From Akkermansiaceae bacterium UBA5020 (lineage in GTDB: Bacteria > Verrucomicrobiota > Verrucomicrobiia > Verrucomicrobiales > DEV007): DNA of 9,892 nt. The DNA lies in NCBI GenBank assembly GCA_002396885.1, contig DGXY01000024.1, positions 1-9,892 of the forward strand. Direction: 5' to 3'. The notes below the pieces were generated by a model, which was not told the DNA's origin, did no database searches, and saw only the letters and a program-made list of their open reading frames with translations. A program made the translations under genes and the position numbers. Positions 6,224 through 9,892 of this stretch are shown here, piece after piece (position 1 is the first letter of the stretch; every line of letters begins with the position of its first letter).

Positions 6224-8268
6224 TGGAAGACTCCGACTCGAATCACCTTGCCGGGGCAACTCCGGCGGCGGACCAGGGGAGCGGGTCCCCGTCTTTCGGA
6301 ATGTCGGACATATCCGCGATCATCGCGGAGGAGATCGATGCGGCGGCTAAACAAGCACCGCGTCCGGAGTCCACCGCCGATCCTGACAAACCGCTCAAAA
6401 AACGTCCGGTCTGGCTCCACCTCATTGTCCTCTTTTTCCAGCTCCTTTTTCTCGCTCCGGTTTATGCGGGCCTGCTTGCCGGTGCGGTCGGTGCCGGGGT
6501 GGGCTGGTATTATTTCGACGGCAGCGCCGATCTCGATCTGGGCCTCGTTGCCCGTCCCGACATTGGTGCTCTCGTGAAAGATGTGAAAGGCGTCGAGATC
6601 GGGCGCGCCGGCTCGATGAACCGCCTCCTCTTGACGAGGGAGGAAATTCCCCCGCACTTCATCGACGCGCTCATCGCCGCCGAAGACCAGCGCTTTTTCG
6701 TCCATCCCGGCTTCGATCCGGTCGGTTCGATCCGCGCGGCTTGGGCGAACTACCGTTCCGAGGCCATTCGCGAGGGTGCCAGCACCCTGACCCAGCAGCT
6801 CGCCCGCGACGTCTACCGGCTTGAAGGCAAAAACTTCGACCGCAAGCTCGCCGAGATCGCTGCCGCCGTGCGGATTGAAGGGGCCTATTCGAAGGACGAG
6901 ATCCTCGTCCTCTACCTCAACCGCATTTATTTCGGGAGCGGCTTCTACGGACTCGGTTCCGCGGCACGCGGCTACTTTGGGAAACAGGCCTCCGAACTCA
7001 CCATTGACGAGTCGGCCCTGATCTGTGGCACGATTCCCTCCCCAAGCCGTTATTCACCCTTCGTCAATGCCGATCAGGCGAAGAAGAACCGGGATCAGAC
7101 CCTGCGGCGGATGCACGACACCGGGACCCTTACCGCAGACGAGCTCGATCGTTTCCTCGCGATGGAAGTAAAGGTCGCGAGTTCGCGCGAGGATTCGCTC
7201 GAACGTGGCCAGATCTCGTATCTGATTTCTCGGATCGAACGTGAGCTGCGTGAGGAGATCGCGAGCTGGCCCGAGGCTCCCGAGTCGCTCGATGGTTATA
7301 CCGTCGAGACCTCCGCCGATCTCGCCGCCCAGCAGCAGGCCGCCAAGGTGATCGATCGTCATCTCAGCGGACTCTCCACGGGAGCGGATGAGGCAGACCC
7401 GCTCGAGGCGGCGTTTGTGTTGATCGAAAATGCGACGGGGGAGGTCCTCGTTTCGGTGGGCAGCCGCGATTACCAGCGCAGCGAGTATGACCGTGCCGTC
7501 GAGATGAAACGGCCGCCCGGCTCGGCCTTCCTGCCCTTCCTCTACGCCGCCGCTTACGAGAGCGGTCCCTTCACTCCCGCGACGATCCTGCTCGACGCTC
7601 CCTTCGATAATCGCGAGATGGGACTCGGTGCCGTCGGTGGGATCCTCGGCGAATGGAGCACCGAGAATCCCGCGAACCGATGGGAGGGCGAAATCACCGC
7701 CGCCGAAGCCCTCACCAAATCCAAAAACTCGCCCTCGGCGCGCCTCGGCCTGATCGTCGGGCTCGAGAGCCTCCGCCGCGTCGCCGAAGCCAGCGGCATC
7801 GCCAGCGAACTGCGCGAAATGCCCGGTAGCCTCCTCGGCGCGAGCGAGGCCAGCCTCACCGAACTGGTGCGGGCTTACAGCGTCTTTTCAAACAATGGCA
7901 AGCCCGCGCCCGCCCCTCGCCTCATTCGCGAGATCCGCGATGCTTCGGGCAAGACTGTTGCCCGCCCGTCCGCCAATGCACCTGCCCCGGCCCTCAAGGA
8001 ATCGACCGCTCGCGCCATCGTTTCTGCCTTGCCCATGATCGCCTCAGTCCCCGGAGCCCGTGGCAAGTCCGGCACCACTCCGACCTTCACCGATGCCTGG
8101 CACTTCGGATTCAACGAGACCCACACCTGGGGACTCTGGATCGGGCGTGACCGCTTCAGTCCGATCCGCCCTCTCGCCTTCGGCGGCGAGATCGCCCAAC
8201 CGCTCTCCGAGAGCCTCGCCGCCGGGATCCTCCCGCCTGCGCCAGTGGCCGCGGCGAAGGAACCCTGA
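6223..8268 (+). CDS. Class A PBP: active-looking GT51 glycosyltransferase with transpeptidase domain lacking the catalytic lysine
   Basis: This 681-residue PBP1A/1C-type protein has a cytoplasmic tail of about 60 residues, a long hydrophobic segment (about 62-98), a GT51 domain and a transpeptidase domain. GT51 polymerises lipid II into glycan strands. Its motifs are intact: E154-D-Q-R-F-F-V-H161, GASTLTQQ (185-192) and RKLAE (207-211, with E211). In the transpeptidase domain the motif PGSxFKP reads P-G-S434-A-F-L437-P: the lysine that acts as general base is leucine (codon CTG at 7531-7533). The second motif S500-K-N502 and third K615-S-G617-T remain, as do flanking structural segments. The domain is therefore conserved as a fold but is probably inactive or much weakened in crosslinking. 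The ATG at 6223 overlaps the upstream TGA by 1 nt (ATGA-type coupling); a later in-frame ATG at 6301 is possible. Its partner is likely the class B PBP encoded just before it. Confidence 0.88.
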   Translation: MEDSDSNHLAGATPAADQGSGSPSFGMSDISAIIAEEIDAAAKQAPRPESTADPDKPLKKRPVWLHLIVLFFQLLFLAPVYAGLLAGAVGAGVGWYYFDGSADLDLGLVARPDIGALVKDVKGVEIGRAGSMNRLLLTREEIPPHFIDALIAAEDQRFFVHPGFDPVGSIRAAWANYRSEAIREGASTLTQQLARDVYRLEGKNFDRKLAEIAAAVRIEGAYSKDEILVLYLNRIYFGSGFYGLGSAARGYFGKQASELTIDESALICGTIPSPSRYSPFVNADQAKKNRDQTLRRMHDTGTLTADELDRFLAMEVKVASSREDSLERGQISYLISRIERELREEIASWPEAPESLDGYTVETSADLAAQQQAAKVIDRHLSGLSTGADEADPLEAAFVLIENATGEVLVSVGSRDYQRSEYDRAVEMKRPPGSAFLPFLYAAAYESGPFTPATILLDAPFDNREMGLGAVGGILGEWSTENPANRWEGEITAAEALTKSKNSPSARLGLIVGLESLRRVAEASGIASELREMPGSLLGASEASLTELVRAYSVFSNNGKPAPAPRLIREIRDASGKTVARPSANAPAPALKESTARAIVSALPMIASVPGARGKSGTTPTFTDAWHFGFNETHTWGLWIGRDRFSPIRPLAFGGEIAQPLSESLAAGILPPAPVAAAKEP

Positions 8269-8278
8269 CAAACCCACC

Positions 8279-8749
8279 ATGAAGATCTTCACCCTCGTCT
8301 GTGCGCTCGGGCTTGTCGGGATCGGCGCGGTCTCCTATTACGGCTGGGAGGATCGCGGCGCGGAAGGCCCGACCTGGTCCTCGGCCATCCCGGCCTTCGT
8401 CGGTGGCATCATGCTTTTTGGCGTCCTCGTCGCCCTCCTCCTCCGCAAGACCGGACTCCAGATCGCCTTCCTCGCTTCCCTGATGGGGCTGGGGTTGGGA
8501 GTCGGGCGAATGCTCCCCGATTACCTGAAGGAGACTTTCGATACGAAGGAACCCTTTACCATCCTCATGCTCGCGATGGCGGGGATCTGCTCGGTGCATG
8601 TGCTCGTGTCAGCGGTCCGGTTCGTGTTCCGGAAGCGGCCGGTGTGGGGGGCGCGGAAGAAGAGGCGGAATGGCGGGGAGGTCCCGGAGAAGACTGTGGC
8701 AGCAGAGGACATCGTCGCGATCGATGGAAACTCGAACGCCGCATCCTGA
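8279..8749 (+). CDS. Small four-helix integral membrane protein of unknown function
   Basis: I do not recognise a family for this 156-residue product. Four hydrophobic stretches lie at about 2-22, 36-55, 58-79 and 92-118, so both ends may be on the same side of the membrane. A strongly basic stretch (RKRPVW to KKRR, 118-130) follows the last helix and should be cytoplasmic by the positive-inside rule. The final 26 residues are polar and probably disordered. The ATG at 8279 lies 10 nt after the upstream stop and directly starts the first helix; the frame is open upstream but overlaps the PBP gene with unrelated Arg/Pro/Ser-rich sequence. It appears to belong to the PBP operon, but a wall-related role is only suggested by position. 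Confidence 0.72.
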   Translation: MKIFTLVCALGLVGIGAVSYYGWEDRGAEGPTWSSAIPAFVGGIMLFGVLVALLLRKTGLQIAFLASLMGLGLGVGRMLPDYLKETFDTKEPFTILMLAMAGICSVHVLVSAVRFVFRKRPVWGARKKRRNGGEVPEKTVAAEDIVAIDGNSNAAS

Positions 8750-8765
8750 CAAAACAACGCAAACG

Positions 8766-9818
8766 ATGTCGTCTCCGTCCACTCTTCGCATCGGTCTCCT
8801 CGGCGCCGGTTGGTTCGGTCGTGAGGCGCACCTGCGCAACCTCATTACTCTCGATGGCGTCGATGTCACTGCTGCGAGCAGCCGCAGCGAAGAGAGTCTC
8901 GCCGCCGCGAAGGCGATCGGAGGAAACGAGCTGCGCACGTTTTCCGACTGGCGCGAAGTCGTGGCCCTCGATGATCTCGATGCCATCGTCATCGCGCTGA
9001 CCAACGATCAACACCATGCCGCCGCGATGGCCGCGTTGCGGGCGGGCAAACACGTCTTTTGTGAGAAGCCGCTCGGTCTCACCCTCGATGAATGCGACGA
9101 CATTATCGACGCGGCCGCGGAAGCCGATCGGGTGCTCCAGATCGGACACGAGATGCGCTTTCAACGGCTCTACGTTCACATGAAGGAAATGATAGACCGC
9201 GGCGAAATCGGCGACCTGCAACTGATGTGGTGTCGTGAATTCCGCGGGCCGATGCGTCCCGGTTGGCGTTCGAGCGAGGCGGTCACGGGCGGGGCCATCC
9301 TCGAGAAAAACGTGCACCATTTCGATCTCTTCAACTGGATGATGGACGCCGCGCCCCTCCGCGTCAGCGCCCATGGCGGAACCAATGTGCTGAAGGATCG
9401 CGAGATCCTCGACAATGCCCAGGTTCTCGTCGATTACGAGGGCGGACGCCGCGCCTCGCTCGAGTTGTGTCTGTTCGCCCCCAAGGGAGGCGACTGCGAG
9501 ATCGGTGCCTGTGGCGACAAGGGGCGCATCGACACCCGCAACCAGGCCCTCGAGCTCGTCCATCACCGCTTCGACCAGCCCGAGCGGGCTGTGATGCAGA
9601 TCGCAGACGAGGGCGACGCCGCGAACTTTACCGACAGCTCCGGCCGCATCGATCGCGGCATCAAACCGCAGCTCGAGCATTTCCTCGAATGCGTCCGGCA
9701 CGACCGCGTGCCCCTCAACGATGGGCCTTCCGCCCGCCGCGCCGTCGCCGTCTGCCTCGCCGCCCAAGAGTCGATCCGGCGCAAGGAAACGGTCTGGATG
9801 GAGGAGTTCGCGAGGTAG
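8766..9818 (+). CDS. Gfo/Idh/MocA-family NAD(P)-dependent oxidoreductase
   Basis: This 350-residue protein is predicted to be cytosolic. The N-terminal Rossmann fold carries the dinucleotide-binding GAGWFG (13-18). The family motif C99-E-K-P102 lies at the hinge between domains, with K101 the usual catalytic lysine. The C-terminal alpha/beta domain carries E180-K-N-V-H184-H-F-D187, matching the E-K-x-x-H-x-x-D signature, with H184 and D187 as substrate-binding/proton-transfer candidates. Members oxidise or reduce sugars, inositols and related hydroxyl compounds; the substrate cannot be read from sequence. The ATG at 8766 is chosen because the Rossmann fold begins eight residues later. It follows the membrane-protein gene by 16 nt, so it is probably the last gene of the operon. 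The frame is open upstream to 8598, but that extension is low-complexity and overlaps the preceding gene. Confidence 0.9.
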   Translation: MSSPSTLRIGLLGAGWFGREAHLRNLITLDGVDVTAASSRSEESLAAAKAIGGNELRTFSDWREVVALDDLDAIVIALTNDQHHAAAMAALRAGKHVFCEKPLGLTLDECDDIIDAAAEADRVLQIGHEMRFQRLYVHMKEMIDRGEIGDLQLMWCREFRGPMRPGWRSSEAVTGGAILEKNVHHFDLFNWMMDAAPLRVSAHGGTNVLKDREILDNAQVLVDYEGGRRASLELCLFAPKGGDCEIGACGDKGRIDTRNQALELVHHRFDQPERAVMQIADEGDAANFTDSSGRIDRGIKPQLEHFLECVRHDRVPLNDGPSARRAVAVCLAAQESIRRKETVWMEEFAR

Positions 9819-9834
9819 CGGAAAGGTAGCGGAA
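9813..9834. repeat. Tandem direct 11-bp repeat AGGTAGCGGAA
   Basis: Two perfect head-to-tail copies lie at 9813-9823 and 9824-9834. The first contains the TAG stop of the oxidoreductase gene. The second runs into the hairpin that follows, so the repeat and hairpin may form one unit. Confidence 0.6.
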
Positions 9835-9848
9835 GCGGCGACGCTTCC
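9831..9848. terminator. GNRA-loop hairpin after the operon, possible terminator
   Basis: GGAAGCG (9831-9837) pairs perfectly with CGCTTCC (9842-9848) around a GCGA tetraloop, starting 12 nt after the stop of the last operon gene. The 7-bp GC-rich stem and stable loop fit a transcript-end or RNA-stabilising hairpin. No T-run follows, so it is not a classical intrinsic terminator. A second weak stem (CCGAT 9860-9864 with ATCGG 9871-9875) lies just beyond. Confidence 0.4.
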
Positions 9849-9863
9849 GAGATCGGACGCCGA

Positions 9864-9890
9864 TTGAACGATCGGTCGGAACGGTAGCCC
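9864..9890 (+). promoter_or_regulatory. Weak promoter candidate for a gene beyond the window
   Basis: TTGAAC (9864-9869) and TAGCCC (9885-9890) are 15 nt apart. The boxes echo the TTGAAC/TAGTCT pair ahead of the PBP operon, but the spacing is short and the downstream gene is outside the window. Confidence 0.2.
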
Positions 9891-9892
9891 GT

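Noticed and set aside
8565..9767. 400-codon - strand open frame opposite the oxidoreductase
   Set aside because: It overlaps a clear Gfo/Idh/MocA gene and the end of the membrane-protein gene; no motif of its own.

Overview
This is a GC-rich, densely coded stretch of bacterial chromosome with seven protein genes and no tRNA, rRNA, CRISPR array, transposase or phage gene. The protein styles suggest a Verrucomicrobiota-type organism, perhaps Opitutae. The clues are a cytidylate kinase with a very short lid segment, a Tat-exported NHL beta-propeller protein, a Gfo/Idh/MocA oxidoreductase and gene starts without Shine-Dalgarno sequences. This placement is inference from family resemblance, not from a database search.

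Layout: (1) Positions 1-249 are a non-coding or unresolved leader with a short triplicated 9-mer. (2) Cytidylate kinase (cmk, 250-900, +) makes CDP/dCDP. (3) A Tat-secreted NHL/6-bladed beta-propeller protein (967-2061, +) follows, with its own apparent promoter so close to the ATG that the mRNA may be leaderless. (4) A membrane-bound class III adenylate cyclase (2066-3964, -) converges on it, with only 4 nt between the two stop codons. (5) A divergent intergenic region (3965-4153) holds a 7-bp dyad and a promoter candidate. (6) A tight four-gene + strand unit (4154-9818) encodes a class B penicillin-binding protein (PBP2/MrdA-like), a class A bifunctional-type PBP overlapping it by 1 nt, a small four-helix membrane protein, and a Gfo/Idh/MocA-family oxidoreductase. 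(7) The window ends in a tandem 11-bp repeat, a GNRA-loop hairpin and a possible promoter for the next gene.

The most notable observation is in the two PBPs. The class B enzyme keeps all its transpeptidase motifs (S352-TFK, SCN, KTG). The class A enzyme made from the same message has an intact glycosyltransferase domain, but the catalytic lysine of its transpeptidase SxxK motif is leucine (S434-A-F-L437). The pair looks like a split peptidoglycan synthase: the class A protein would polymerise glycan while the class B protein crosslinks, so the class A transpeptidase domain may be a structural or regulatory pseudo-enzyme. This rests on motif reading and needs comparison with relatives.
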